This document shows positions 23,099 to 31,328 of a DNA stretch of 64,000 nucleotides, piece after piece. Position numbers and translations under genes: made by a program. Under the pieces are notes generated by a model. That model searched no databases, was not told the DNA's origin, and was given only the letters and a program-made list of their open reading frames with translations. The stretch comes from Galaxea fascicularis (lineage: Eukaryota > Cnidaria > Anthozoa > Scleractinia > Euphylliidae): NCBI GenBank assembly GCA_948470475.1, contig OX419336.1, positions 22,760,445 to 22,824,444 on the forward strand, in the 5' to 3' direction. How positions within the stretch are numbered: the stretch's first letter is position 1; every line of letters starts with the position of its first letter.

Positions 23099-26000
23099 AT
23101 CTGGATCACTTGAAGGGATACCCTTTCAGTTTTTATCAGTTCAGAACTTGTACAAAAACTATACCTTAAGCTGAGACTATATTATGTTGTAGTTATCTGA
23201 CAAACTAGGTTTGACTTCCTTCTCTCCACACTTCCTTGTAGAAACGGCGAACGTCGAGCCAACAGCTGAGCCAACTTCGAACTTTACTCAGTTGCCAGCG
23301 GGGAAGGGGAGGGAAGGAAGACATACAAACTATCTTAAATTCTTCACTTATGTTGGCCTAACACTCCGCCACAGGACCTTTCTCACTCCACTCCAAACTG
23401 GCTCTGCTAATCACCAGTTTAGCTTCCATAAATGCCTTTTTAAATGAACTTGTTCCGGCTCACTCAACCTTTAAATAATATTACCTGAAGAAGACTTCTG
23501 TTTTGATACAACAGCGAAAAGTTCGTTTTGACATACATTTTTGTGAAGACGACGTTCTTAAAATTTGTTACTATGTGGCTACGATCCGTATTTACTGTGT
23601 TTTCATGATTAAAATTTATTTTTTAGATGACACCTCTGTTGTACACTATGGCACAGATTCCTCTGTACGCATGACAGCCAAGGGCACCTCAAAAACCTAC
23701 AACCAAAGTGACATGTGTGGACCTCCTGCATCACTGAGAGGCTTTATTAGTCCTGGTTATATTCATGATGTATTGTTAACAAACCTCACTCCGGCTTCAC
23801 AATACTTTTACAGCTACGGATCTTTCAAGGTTTGACGCTTATTTGACTAGTCTTAAACTAAGCAATTAAGGGTGAAATTCTGCTCCTTTGTTCGCTAAAT
23901 TGGGTATCTTAGATATTTTTCAAGTCAATTCATTTGAAATAGCCAATTTATGTTTGACTATCATGATCAATGGTGCCTCTGATGTTCCTCAATTTGGCAC
24001 TAAGTAGAGCGACCGGCAGAATCGCTCGCTTTCCTGTCGTACAAATATCATTAAAGCATCTTAGAATTCTCTACCAAGGTCCAAAACTTTGGAATTCTCA
24101 GTCCCAGCGACAATTACCCGTTCATCTAACTTTCTTATCTTTAACAAAAAGATGTTATAATTTTTGATCCCAAAATTTTTAAAATGTTGACAATCGAGGT
24201 GGCCTCTCCTATAAGCCTGATTGTTTCCTGAGGTCTCCTCGCAACTGGAGGAGCTAGTGGCGAGCAGACCTAAAGTTAAATTTACATGTTTACATGTTTC
24301 ACATTTAAAAATGTAAAACATGTAAACATTTTAAGAAGGCAAATAAATGTAAAATGTCGTTTTAAAAAAGGTACAACACTGAAGAATGGAGAGAAACGAG
24401 CGAGAAGTGGAAGAGTACCAGTGTGAAACAAGCACTTAGTGCCGTGGCATTCGGGGACTGGACTAAAGAATACCTCCATGCAGGCTGACAAAAATATGTT
24501 TGCAAAAGTATACAGGAGCATGAAATTGCGAAACTGAAAACATATCTTATTTTTAAGAAAACTGGGAAAGTGAAAGGCAACTCGATCAATCTCAAACCTT
24601 GATTTTCCGGCTGAAAATGCAAATTAAAGTTCGAAGTTGATTCTGTAGACGGAAATTTAAATCGCGCTGCGTTTTTTGACGCTAACATAAAATATGTGCC
24701 CATATTCCTTTCAATGCCCTGGCAATGGCAGGCTTCCTAGTCTCGGCCGGCTTGCGCGCTTCTCCAGCCAGTTTGTAACAGGTTATTATCCTTTGATTTT
24801 TTTCAGATCATATTAAATCTTTCAATTATTTGTGTTCATGTTGTCATTATTTTAGAATTAGTCACATTGGGAATGATTTGAAAGTTATATCACCATCTTG
24901 TATAGTTACGAATGCAAACCTCTGTTGGTTTGTTTGTTGTTCAGATGATGAGCGAGGTGCGCAAGTTTAGCACTCAGCCCCCTACCGGCCCGGATGAATC
25001 GTTTAGTTTTGTAGTTTATGGTGACATGGGAGTGACTGCAGTGCCTGGTGCGCATGAAACAGCAGACTACATGATTGAAGAAGCCTTGGACGGCAAGTCG
25101 TTCGTGTTTCACGTTGGAGACATATCATACGCTAGAGGATATGTAAGTACAGCAGTAACAAAATCGCCTTCCGAAAGTTCGAAGAATTTTTGGTTTTAGT
25201 TTTTTCTTCAAGGTGAGAATAAGGATAAACGCATTTTTCTCAACATTTCCACGCGTTTTGAGTTCACACGCGCCAGTCTCAGAAGGCATGCAGAGGAAGT
25301 GGAAGGAAATAATTTTCGCAATAACTTTCGCAACCTTTGCCATTTTGTGAGTGATGAGTATATGAAATGAATCATATGAACTGCGGAAATGAAATCAAAT
25401 GAAAACTGATCCTCGCAGTTGTGCACGCAATTATATGCAATTACGTAAAGAAGCCTGAAAAAAGAAAAATTCAGGACTTCAACGGGGTTTGAATCCGGTG
25501 ACCTCGCGATACCGGTGCGAAGCCACCCCGTGACGTTGGGAGCAGGTCAATTGTAGGTTCCCGTGAAAGTGAAGAATGTGAGTGATTTGTATATGACATG
25601 AATCATATGAACTGCGGAAATGAAATCAAACGAAGACTGATCCTCGCAGTTATGCACGCAATTATATGCAATTGCGTAAAGAAGCCTGAAAAAAAATTCA
25701 GGACTTTCACGGAAACATAAATTAGATTGTTGATCATGATAATCCGCCTGGTGATGACTAATAAAGATTTAGCAGCATTCTCAACAACGCAGCAACTTTT
25801 TTTTTGTAACATGTTTTCCTATTATAGCATGAATATTCGCAATTTCTGTGGGAAATCAATTTGAGGCACCGCGCATGTCTTACATTACCCTTGGCACGTT
25901 CCTTACGTAGTCACTCTATTTTTTTTTTTTTTTACAGGCATATATTTGGGACCAGTGGCACGAACTCATCGAACCTTTTGCAACACTGATGCCATATATG

Positions 26001-27591
26001 GTAGGCATGGGAAATCATGAACAGGACCATCTTTCAGGAGGCTCTAAGGACCCCAGTGGGGCGCCGGGGGAAGGATGGCATCCCTGGTGGGGGAACTTTG
26101 GTGATGATTCAGGAGGAGAGTGTGGGGTACCTATGTACTACAGATTTCACATGCCTGACAATGGGAACGCTTTGTGGTGGTATGGTCATTTAGGATCAAT
26201 GTCAGCATCTGGACAACTGTGCACCTACTCCTCCCCTAACGTTAGAACAGTAACACTAACTTATTAACTTACTACAACTTATTGGATTAGGGGAAGGGTA
26301 GGTGCGCAGTTGCCCAAATACACATCGATCCGTCATTTATAGAAGGAATTTTTGTGCTCTTTTCTTCCTTTTCTTCCTTTTCTTTCAGTCTCGATTGTGT
26401 TTCTGCGACCAGTCTCTTTCTCGTAACGATCAAAGTTTCCTGTTTTACCACAGGTACAGTTATGATTATGGCAGCGTGCATTTTATCATGATGAGCACGG
26501 AACATGATTACAGAGAAGGCTCTAGACAGTACACCTGGCTAGAAAATGACCTGAAGAAAGTGGATCGAGCTAAAACGCCCTGGGTTGTGTTGGGAGGACA
26601 TCGACCAATGTATTCAAGCCAACGAGAGTTCGGTGATGACTTAAATAAGACTTTGTATTGCAACTTTGAGTCTTAACTAACTTCTGACGTTTTCAGATTA
26701 CTTGTTTAAGCAGTCATGTTACTGACCAGCGGCCAAATACCAAAAGTTGGCGCCACTCCCGCACTCAAGCACCTTTAACAGACCGTCAAAAGAATTGGAC
26801 GTCGCCTAAATGGGGGACAAAGTCACCTTCTCTTTCCTTTATTGTCAAAAGCTTAGGTTTGCAGAGACGGCCCTATAATTATGGCAAAATAGGAGAATTC
26901 TCACTTCTATGCACATATCAGTTCTAATTTATGGATGCAATTGCGCACGCGACTAGTGACCTCACGACACGTAATGATTAAAACCATGCGCACGAGCCAC
27001 TGGTGTGTGCTGCAGTCCAGAAACCGAAACGAAAATTGCAAGGCTTCATTTCAGTCAGACATTGTGCCCTACATAGATCTCTTTCTGTCTGATTTGTCAT
27101 CTCATTTAGTCATGGTTTATTTGTTTCTGAATTTTCATCAGCTCTATCTTGTAAACTGTTTGACATTTCCCCCCTACCATATACCCAGCTTACAGTGTAA
27201 CCTGTAAACTTTCTCTGCCCCTACAGGTGACTACATTGTGTCCCTTGGCATGCAGCACTATCTGGAGGAGCTTTTTCACAAGTATAAAGTGGATCTGGCC
27301 TTCTGGGGACATTACCATAGCTACGAAAGGACATGCGCTGTCTACAAGCAAATTTGTCAAGCGGAGGGACAGGGCACCACTCATATTGTTGTGGGCTCGG
27401 CTGGGTTCGGTTTGGACACTGAAGGTTATTACCCAGTAGAGTGGTCACGTTACCACGAGAATGACTATGGATACGGAAGAGTCTTAGTAGCCAATAAGTC
27501 AGCGCTGTATTATGAGTGGGTGCGAAATAAGGACAAAGTTGTAAGAGATAAAGTCTGGTTGATTAAACCAAGCAGTCAGATAGAAGCGTAA
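9346..27591 (+). CDS. Large purple acid phosphatase, copy 2 (complete, six exons)
   Basis: Exons 9346-9907, 23627-23829, 24945-25142, 25938-26179, 26454-26632, 27227-27591; 1749 coding bases, 582 aa, all GT-AG with consistent phases. The start is the ATG at 9346 (context CAAGATGG), followed by a hydrophobic signal peptide (AVVYAIVIFCFLVGLSSVEA). Residues 25-190 form an N-terminal beta-sandwich-like region, then the metallophosphatase domain with all ligands: D282 (YGDMG), D314 and Y317 (GDISY), N347 (GNHE), H451 (GGHRPMY), H490 and H492 (GHYH). Predicted to hydrolyse phosphomonoesters or related substrates outside the cell or in lysosomes; the substrate is not inferable. An AATAAA at 27653-27658 is a good poly(A) signal. 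Intron 1 (13.7 kb) hosts an antisense Crypton-like gene. It is a tandem paralogue of 1127-5313; exon 4 is especially conserved. Confidence 0.92.
9908..15353. other. Proximal part of PAP copy 2 intron 1
   Basis: No supported gene. There is a C-rich tract at 10535-10575, scattered GCGTATTTGCTAC-type words (10595, 11140, 11490) that recur as an array at 22886, and a CATAAGCATAAGC-rich stretch at 11540-11930 with weak internal symmetry. Near 14662-14683 and 15285-15305 lie copies of TGTCTCAAAAGCAGAG in opposite orientation. GGTTAGCCT-like words cluster at 14775-14880. A tRNA-like B-box (GGGTTTGATTCTAGC) follows at 14980. Confidence 0.4.
15354..15752 (-). CDS. Small SANT/Myb-like ORF downstream of the recombinase
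   Basis: 132 codons starting at ATG 15752, 11 bases after the stop of the 939-codon ORF and in a different frame. The middle (residues 50-80: FWRKFTDEQTSHLLSLTK then IVWQRV) resembles the spacing of aromatic residues in a Myb/SANT or MADF-like helix bundle. The C-terminus is very basic (MRRVKSKWQKKK). The last 45 residues of the upstream ORF look like a related SANT-like module, so the two may descend from one duplicated DNA-binding region. It could be a second cistron, the frame-shifted tail of one protein, or a separate exon; sequence alone cannot decide. Confidence 0.5.
   Translation of the reverse strand: MSAEQRKDTPLPSEQMTSSEKVMNFLSSTRFESDVSGPVNASSLQSESSRFWRKFTDEQTSHLLSLTKDLMENDAVKREIVWQRVQNDPRSQELGLLTGEEDEEESRKCKQRLTDKVRQEMRRVKSKWQKKK
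15764..18583 (-). CDS. Crypton-like tyrosine recombinase (intact 939 aa)
   Basis: Single uninterrupted ORF on the strand opposite PAP copy 2, within its first intron. Order: a C2H2-like finger (C44, C47, H57, H62), a second Cys/His cluster (C89, C94, H105 or H107, H113), a basic patch near 145-155, a long acidic Ser/Glu/Asp region (about 160-480), a core-binding helical domain (505-605), and a tyrosine-recombinase catalytic domain with R710 (NSGR), K746 (NEHK), R826 (TIVR; Thr at the usual first His), H850 and Y858 or Y859. A SANT-like tail occupies 893-935. This order fits Crypton-type mobile elements, which move DNA by tyrosine-recombinase strand exchange, or a gene domesticated from one. 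No stop or frameshift interrupts it, suggesting recent insertion or selection. No TIRs are expected for this class, and I could not fix the element ends. Confidence 0.78.
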   Translation of the reverse strand: MFPISRMNDVERSTGEDPSVHSEVLPSAGNLNPPKRPKRIPKKCSKCGKSVQNLSRHQKEVHGMTKLKRKLNEYLSGEKKVPKGRVKFCPLSPCKRQRKPIFQLHKHLQSSLHKLHPNSPSYVKALDKAPRVSLKVLGSYINERKKRRKKRSKKSSPEDDHTSEDQSHENYSPQITQEQIGTKIKGSEALDMRVTDCDEKRGSEEIEMEENPSSTDSEEECNSDEEYKALARRVQNQERRKSECARELFYDEKIKKRKLTGGGMKRRQKKKTASDEEYDHLAEKVWSAKQYASTSDHFCDSDARSRGEESQIGNTDGIDDGYEINLQNENEVTIVGGTCSNKAKDTIVLSESDETDDTEYNPKEEPDTDQSSESSSTEKFSLSQERDHLLTELVEVIGKENCKEGSFLDREEPWREEIKEFISMKTSQGYTFKTPAESLSDLMRTYEEKEEGSQEEVFQEIFQGDASDNDEALDPEWVPSDCETDVQASRGRVPQNEEDVSGQDDLFSEFYSWLIDVDGGYRNEKVAQQYKSQVKSVVHRLALKQTVTTNNQGKCSSAHLLLIPGKEGDTFLKTWLSYAVNRYQPGTVRSYLMSLRLFYKFLMQEHKNITNVETLNARRDLMTSWSSAQKKKVAKRKLEKRDEHFKKLLSSDKLFKICHGNQHVNAVKQLGSSSEHTNGGRDVSKILSDKSHCEVRDWLITRLLIDNSGRSGVAANMKISEFQEAVYYPGTVEDQARYRILVNEHKTAGVYGAAVVWLYDDLYKLIELYLRTVRSQITTLDPKVEQVFVSNNGLPLTSSQVSTCLYRTCQREGIETKGRVCATIVRKSLATEMHQQMPDQQEHLAALAQHKTRTQADYYRVCDKVSQTDLGRRAVKKLVSSKATEIHKKEQKSTSWTKEEDEKLQQLFKEEIATGAVNESELKEKQQTYWKHIRSKQSS
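18650..19056. repeat. Tandem array of TAAACGCCGCATTTTAGAGCAGAAAT-like units
   Basis: Roughly 40-45 bp degenerate units, often paired into a longer period: (A)ATAAACGCCGC, then TTTTAGAGCAGAAAT, then an AT spacer. Isolated further units lie at 19265-19310, 19845 and 20300-20360. It starts just 5' of the recombinase gene. Confidence 0.75.
19441..19600 (-). mobile_element. Degraded tRNA-derived SINE (minus)
   Basis: In reverse complement there is an A-box-like GTTGGTAGAGAACTGCAC, a B-box-like CTTTGAATCCCGTT, then CAGGCCTGATTTTTTTT, the same head-to-body transition as the SINEs at 25347 and 51106. Confidence 0.5.
19657..19728 (+). mobile_element. tRNA-like sequence, probably a SINE head
   Basis: It can fold as a cloverleaf: acceptor GGCTTGA/TAAAGCC (one mismatch), D arm CTCAGTTGGTAGAGC, anticodon arm CTGCA/TGTAG with loop CCGGTAT, T arm ATGGG-TTCGAAT-CCCGT. 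Position 33 is C rather than T and the following AATTTTTTTTCCGGCTTTAAT resembles the SINE body, so a SINE head or tRNA pseudogene is likelier than a functional tRNA. Confidence 0.5.
20100..20260. repeat. Partial relative of the 6365-7132 element
   Basis: The stretch AGGCCAAACACGAGTCATCT and the following 100 bases match 6480-6590 with scattered changes. No complete TIR pair is found here. Confidence 0.45.
21188..21736. repeat. Tandem duplication of a 273-bp unit with an 18-bp palindrome
   Basis: Copy 1 is 21188-21460 and copy 2 is 21461-21736, similar end to end with scattered substitutions and a few indels. Each copy contains the perfect palindrome GATCGGCTGCAGCCGATC (21308-21325 and 21584-21601), followed by a conserved TTTTACGTTTACGCGTGTTA stretch. 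Confidence 0.85.
22886..23037. repeat. Minisatellite of GTATTTGC/GCAAATAC units
   Basis: Several units of about 32 bp (GGGTATTTGCAACGGTAGCA followed by AATACGCACTTT). Within each, GTATTTGC and GCAAATAC pair, so every unit is a small hairpin. Single units occur elsewhere in the same intron (10595, 11140). Confidence 0.8.
23044..23096. repeat. (TC)n microsatellite
   Basis: An uninterrupted TC run of about 50 bases directly abuts the minisatellite. Confidence 0.95.
24000..24165 (+). pseudogene. CR1-like LINE reverse-transcriptase C-terminal remnant
   Basis: In-frame residues LRILYQGPKLWNS are followed, after a one-base frame change, by PATITRSSNFLIFNKKML and a stop. The pattern F/ILYxGPxxWNSLP...F..FKK is the usual C-terminal end of CR1/L2-type LINE polyproteins. 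It lies in PAP copy 2 intron 2. Confidence 0.55.
25347..25712 (-). mobile_element. tRNA-derived SINE, two tandem copies (minus)
   Basis: Two body copies (GAACTGCGGAAATGAAATCAA through CTCGCAGTT-TGCACGCAATTATATGCAATT to AAGAAGCCTGAAAAA) at about 25362-25480 and 25590-25695. The first is joined to a tRNA-like head whose reverse complement carries GGATTCAAACCCCGTTGAAG (B box). The family is the same as 51106-51299 on the plus strand. Confidence 0.7.
26185..26437. repeat. MITE copy B in PAP copy 2 intron 4, next to the splice donor
   Basis: The same family as 5510-5737, in reverse orientation, with CTACTCCTCCCCTAA and TTAGGGGAAGGGTAGG foldback arms. It begins about 5 bases after the exon 4 donor (26180-26181) and ends about 16 bases before exon 5, so the element makes up nearly the whole intron. 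Confidence 0.65.
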
Positions 27592-28263
27592 AGCAAGGAA
27601 TCGAAGTATTTTGATCAGGAAATATGGAAAATTTTTGCCATACAAAACTGACAATAAAATCAAAATTGAAAATCGCCAACGCCGAACATTTTCCTGGAGT
27701 GTTATCAGAATACGTTTTCTTGCAGTTAATTTTTTTGTACTATAAATAACTTGAAAATCGTTGGTTGCAATCAACATTTCAGAAATATCATGGGATTAAA
27801 GGTAAGTCTGAGGTGTAACAATTCATCATAGTTTGTAAGCACGATCTCCCACTGTGATGCCAAGAAGTGGGGGGGGGGGGGGGGGGGCATGTTGGGGTCT
27901 GGTGCGCAATTTATCAGGGACATGGGAGCTTAAGCAACGAGGACGGCAATTTGGCCGCCACAAAACAACGGGTTTAATGAGCAATAACAATCTCTTTGTA
28001 CGTGTATTTTACATTTTGGTACATTTCTTAGTCGTTCTCGGTCTGCAAAACAACGTGAAATGACCAAATTTTAGGTTTTCCAGAGAACGTGAGCACACAA
28101 CGGGAAATTTGTCTTTCTTTTCATTACCTTGAAGCCGCTCTTTACATTTAGCTCCTGGATAGTTTGCAAGCATTTTCCAAGTTAAACAAATTGGAATAAT
28201 CGTGAAAGAGTTACAAAAACGAGATATTTAGTTTTGAGATAAAGTTTTCATTGCCGTCGCCGT
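27592..28263. other. PAP copy 2 3' flank
   Basis: Contains the poly(A) signal of PAP copy 2 at 27653 and an uninterrupted G tract of about 20 bases at 27869-27888. No gene is seen. Confidence 0.5.
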
Positions 28264-28751
28264 CGTCGTTGCTTTTTCGAGAATTGGCGCGAAATGGTGG
28301 AATGAGATACCAACTAATCTTCGTAATCTACCTAAACGTCAATTTAAGAAGAAAATTCGATCATTGCTATTTGAAGTTGTAGAGTCCGATGACTCATATT
28401 ACGACCTAGACGGAAGTATATGCAAGGTGAAGAAACGTACTTCTTAACCTTACGCCGTATCGTAACGCTTGCAGATGAAAACGCAATAGTGCCAAAGATG
28501 GCAGCGCATTCCTTTCCTTTCATTTGGTACTTAAATCAGCTCCTTGTTCAACTTTTCTTCTCTTTTTTTTTAACATTATTCTTTTTTATCTCAACTTTAC
28601 ATTCCTACCAACATAATTTTTTTTTCAAGCAGTCTTTGATTTTTCCTTATTTCTCGGCCTGCCTAGATTAGCTACGCTACCTGCGGGTCTGGTAACTCTG
28701 TAACGTATTCAAAATTTCAATAAAAAAATCAATCAATCAATCAATCAATCA
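28264..28751 (+). mobile_element. 3' end of a CR1-like LINE
   Basis: Open frame 28271-28447 reads FSRIGAKWWNEIPTNLRNLP, then an FKKKIRSLLFE stretch and a stop, the typical C-terminus of CR1/L2-like reverse transcriptases. A 3' UTR of about 270 bases follows and ends in a (AATC)n tail at 28724-28751, the microsatellite tail of such elements. The 5' part is missing. Confidence 0.72.
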
Positions 28752-28937
28752 GAGCGCGACAGTTAGCAAAGTTCGCTTGCTTTATATTTTTAGATAATCA
28801 CTTGTCACCTCAGTCTTCTTTCTATAACTTCCTTTTCTACTGATTAGTAATACTGAGAAAGGGGAGGCTTTTGAATATGACTGGTTGAAATATGACTGGT
28901 CTTTAAACCTTTGAGAAATCTCGAGAAATACATCGCG

Positions 28938-29379
28938 TATTAAAGTGCACCTAACCCCAAAATATTTTTTTCGCTTAAATAAATATTTGCACCTGTCCGG
29001 AACATATCGCGCCGTTTTGCGCCTATTTCAATCAAATATTGACTTTTTATAGGCTGTAAAAGTTACGAAATCTAGCCATCATCTGTCCCACGACCGAGCT
29101 TGAAAGGGCATGGGTCTATTCCTTACATGACGTCACAAACTGCTTTGCATGCATTTTTACAAAGACTTAATGCAATGCAAATCAGTTTGTGACGTCATGT
29201 AAGGAATAGACCCATGCCCCTTTCTAGCTCGGTCATGGGACAGATGACTCGTAACTTTTATGGCCTACAAATAGTCAAGATTTGGTTTAAAAAGGCGCAA
29301 AAAGGCTCAATGTGTTTCGAACAGGTGCAAAGATATATTTAAGCGAAAAAAATATTTATGGGTTAGGTGCACTTTAATA
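28938..29379. repeat. Long-TIR foldback MITE (about 440 bp)
   Basis: The ends TATTAAAGTGCACCTAACCC and its complement continue as inverted arms of about 180 bases with scattered mismatches; near the centre, TTACATGACGTCACAAACTG pairs with CAGTTTGTGACGTCATGTAA. A TA duplication is possible at the outer ends. Confidence 0.8.
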
Positions 29380-30184
29380 GGTCCAAGTTAAGGAGATGAT
29401 TCTCATGGCTGGCGGGTTGGTTCAGCCATCGCAAAAATTTTGGCCTGCCAACAGGGTATGACTGGGCAAAACTTTGTTGCTTTAACATGGTGAATTGCAG
29501 CACAGGTACAAATTTGAAATCAGACAAGAATATTTGCCAGGAAACACTATTCCCCTGACATAGTGCTGAAGATAAGACCGTTGCAAATAGATATTCTGCT
29601 TTTCTCGCAATTAAGCCATCTGTGTGCCTTAAATTTCTTAATTCTTAGGATGATATGGATTGTACAGTGATGCAACACAAGGGAGCTGTTTTGGTGTAAT
29701 ACTGAGAAACACAAGGTGACTCAAAAAAAAAGTCAGTACATGGTCATACCGGTATGTCTGTGCCTAGCCTGCAACCAAGCTCTTTTGGGGGGTAGAGGGA
29801 AAGAGGGCAAATGAAGAAACCAATTTCGTCAATTTTTTTCTTGTACTGCCCAACTCATAATAACCTCATTGTCTGGCAGCACAGGCAAGGAAACTTGTTA
29901 TCTGCAGATATGTATTATTAATAATATGTAAGTAAGGCTCATTAGAATGAAAACAGAAGGATTTTTTTTTTTTTGGCCACCACATCAAACAGGTCTATTT
30001 CCCTGCTGAGTTCACTTAAGCTTGCAAGCAGTTGGCATTGCTCTTCAAAACTTCATGAGCATACCAAATAAAAATGGAGTTGTGGCTCAGGTATTAAGGG
30101 TAAAAATTCTAAAGAACACCCCCATCTAAAAACACATACATGTATTAGCATAAATGAGTAAACTTCAATACTGTTAATTTGAAA

Positions 30185-30302
30185 GCACAGACGGCTTAGC
30201 TGAGTTGGTAGAAGACCGGATTGCAGTGCTGGAGGTCGCAGGCTCAAGTCTTCTTGGATAAGGACCATAATCTATAGGTCCCATCTCATAACACTTATCC
30301 AT
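30185..30302 (+). mobile_element. tRNA-derived SINE head and core (plus)
   Basis: A-box-like GGCTTAGCTGAGTTGGTAGA and B-box-like GGTCGCAGGCTCAAGTC are followed by GGATAAGGACC and the core GTGTTAAAGAACCTAAACAC. The same core (TTAAAGAACCCACACACT) occurs in the SINE at 33600-33895. Confidence 0.6.
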
Positions 30303-30390
30303 AAACTCTATGGGGTGTTAAAGAACCTAAACACAGTGATGCATTGCAATGCATCACTGTGTTTAGGTTCTTTAACACCTCATAGAGTTT
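30303..30390. repeat. 88-bp palindrome without spacer
   Basis: The arms of 44 bases meet at GCATTG|CAATGC (centre between 30346 and 30347) and differ at one position. It is built from the SINE core TTAAAGAACCTAAACACAG and its complement, as in a head-to-head SINE fusion. Confidence 0.85.
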
Positions 30391-30859
30391 GTGGTCTATG
30401 AGGTCTACTAATGGGAGAGGGGTGCGGGCAAGGGTTCAAATGGGACCCATGAGTCCCATTAGTGCTCATCCCCACTGGGCAGGTCTATGTCCAGCAAAGC
30501 TGGAAAACCAACCGATCCAAAATAGTTGTCAGTTAACTTGATTTACAACACTGGCAGCCCTGCATTCAAACATACGCAAAGCACACTCTCAGACTGAGCA
30601 AAGCATTAATTAAAACACAACAACACTGTATTGAGTGATCATATGAGCTGCACTAAAAGCAATAAAGCGTCCAGATCTCTTGGCACAGTGCTTTCCACTT
30701 TCATATTGTACTCCACTTCACAACAGTGTCACAGCTGAAAACATGAAGCCATGCTTTCACGAAGTAAGCTCATAAATTATGCCGATTGCATCACGCTTGT
30801 CCAAATTTGAAAATCTTGATCTCTCATCAATGGATGTGTTGAGTCAATTGCTTGTCAGT

Positions 30860-31063
30860 TCAAACTTTGAATCCCATCTTTCTCATGCACTCCTTGTGTG
30901 CTTCAATAAGTTCGCCACAATTTTCCTCTCCGCGTTCGACAATACAGGCATCACGGACTTTCTTCGTTTCTGGACAAGCACAGCATGGCCTTAACTTCTT
31001 CTCCTCTTTTGGCTTTTCTTCAAGAGGTACCGAAATCGCAGCATTCATTGATTTCCCCGACAT
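30860..31063 (-). CDS. COX17: Cytochrome c oxidase copper chaperone COX17
   Basis: 67 aa; carries copper in the mitochondrial intermembrane space to SCO1/COX11 for assembly of complex IV. The diagnostic block is complete: CCxC at C27, C28, C30 and the twin CX9C helices C30-C40 and C49-C59 (sequence [10 protein letters not shown], then [13 protein letters not shown]). The length matches the family (about 63-70 aa). The Met at 31063 is chosen because it gives the usual short acidic/lysine-rich N-terminus; an upstream in-frame ATG at 31105 would add 14 hydrophobic residues unlike COX17. The coding region has no intron and no frame damage. It is divergent from EXOC6, whose start is 265 bp away, suggesting a shared promoter. 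An intronless retrocopy is possible, but the intact frame argues for function. Confidence 0.93.
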   Translation of the reverse strand: MSGKSMNAAISVPLEEKPKEEKKLRPCCACPETKKVRDACIVERGEENCGELIEAHKECMRKMGFKV

Positions 31064-31328
31064 AACGCTTTGAAACGTCTTGAAGACAAAAATAAAACTG
31101 CACAAACTGAAAGTTTCAAATCCACAGAAGGAAGCTTATGTAAGATCATGGAAGGGCATACTCGCTTCCAGACCCTGTAGGTACTTCTATCACTGAGACT
31201 CGGCAGCGGAAACAGCTGTCACGCATGCTCATACTTACCCAGACTTTAATTCAAGATGGCGGATGTTGTATGGGTTGTGCAGCAGGCTCATATAACCTGA
31301 GCGTCAACGAGCAGCCATTGAAACAGCG
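31064..31328. promoter_or_regulatory. Putative bidirectional promoter, COX17 / EXOC6
   Basis: Only 265 bp separate the two divergent start codons. A YY1-like AAGATGGCGG lies at 31253-31262, 67 bp before the EXOC6 ATG. The ATG within it opens a 14-codon upstream ORF (31257-31301) if transcription starts farther upstream. There is no clear TATA box. Confidence 0.5.

Noticed and set aside
22873..23109. Minus-strand ORF with a long Arg-Glu repeat
   Set aside because: It is simply the translation of the TC microsatellite and the minisatellite.
23470..23530. Second Penelope-like hammerhead core (CTGAAGAAG...CAGCGAAA)
   Set aside because: The core lacks CTGATGA and no terminal repeat could be delimited; too weak to annotate.
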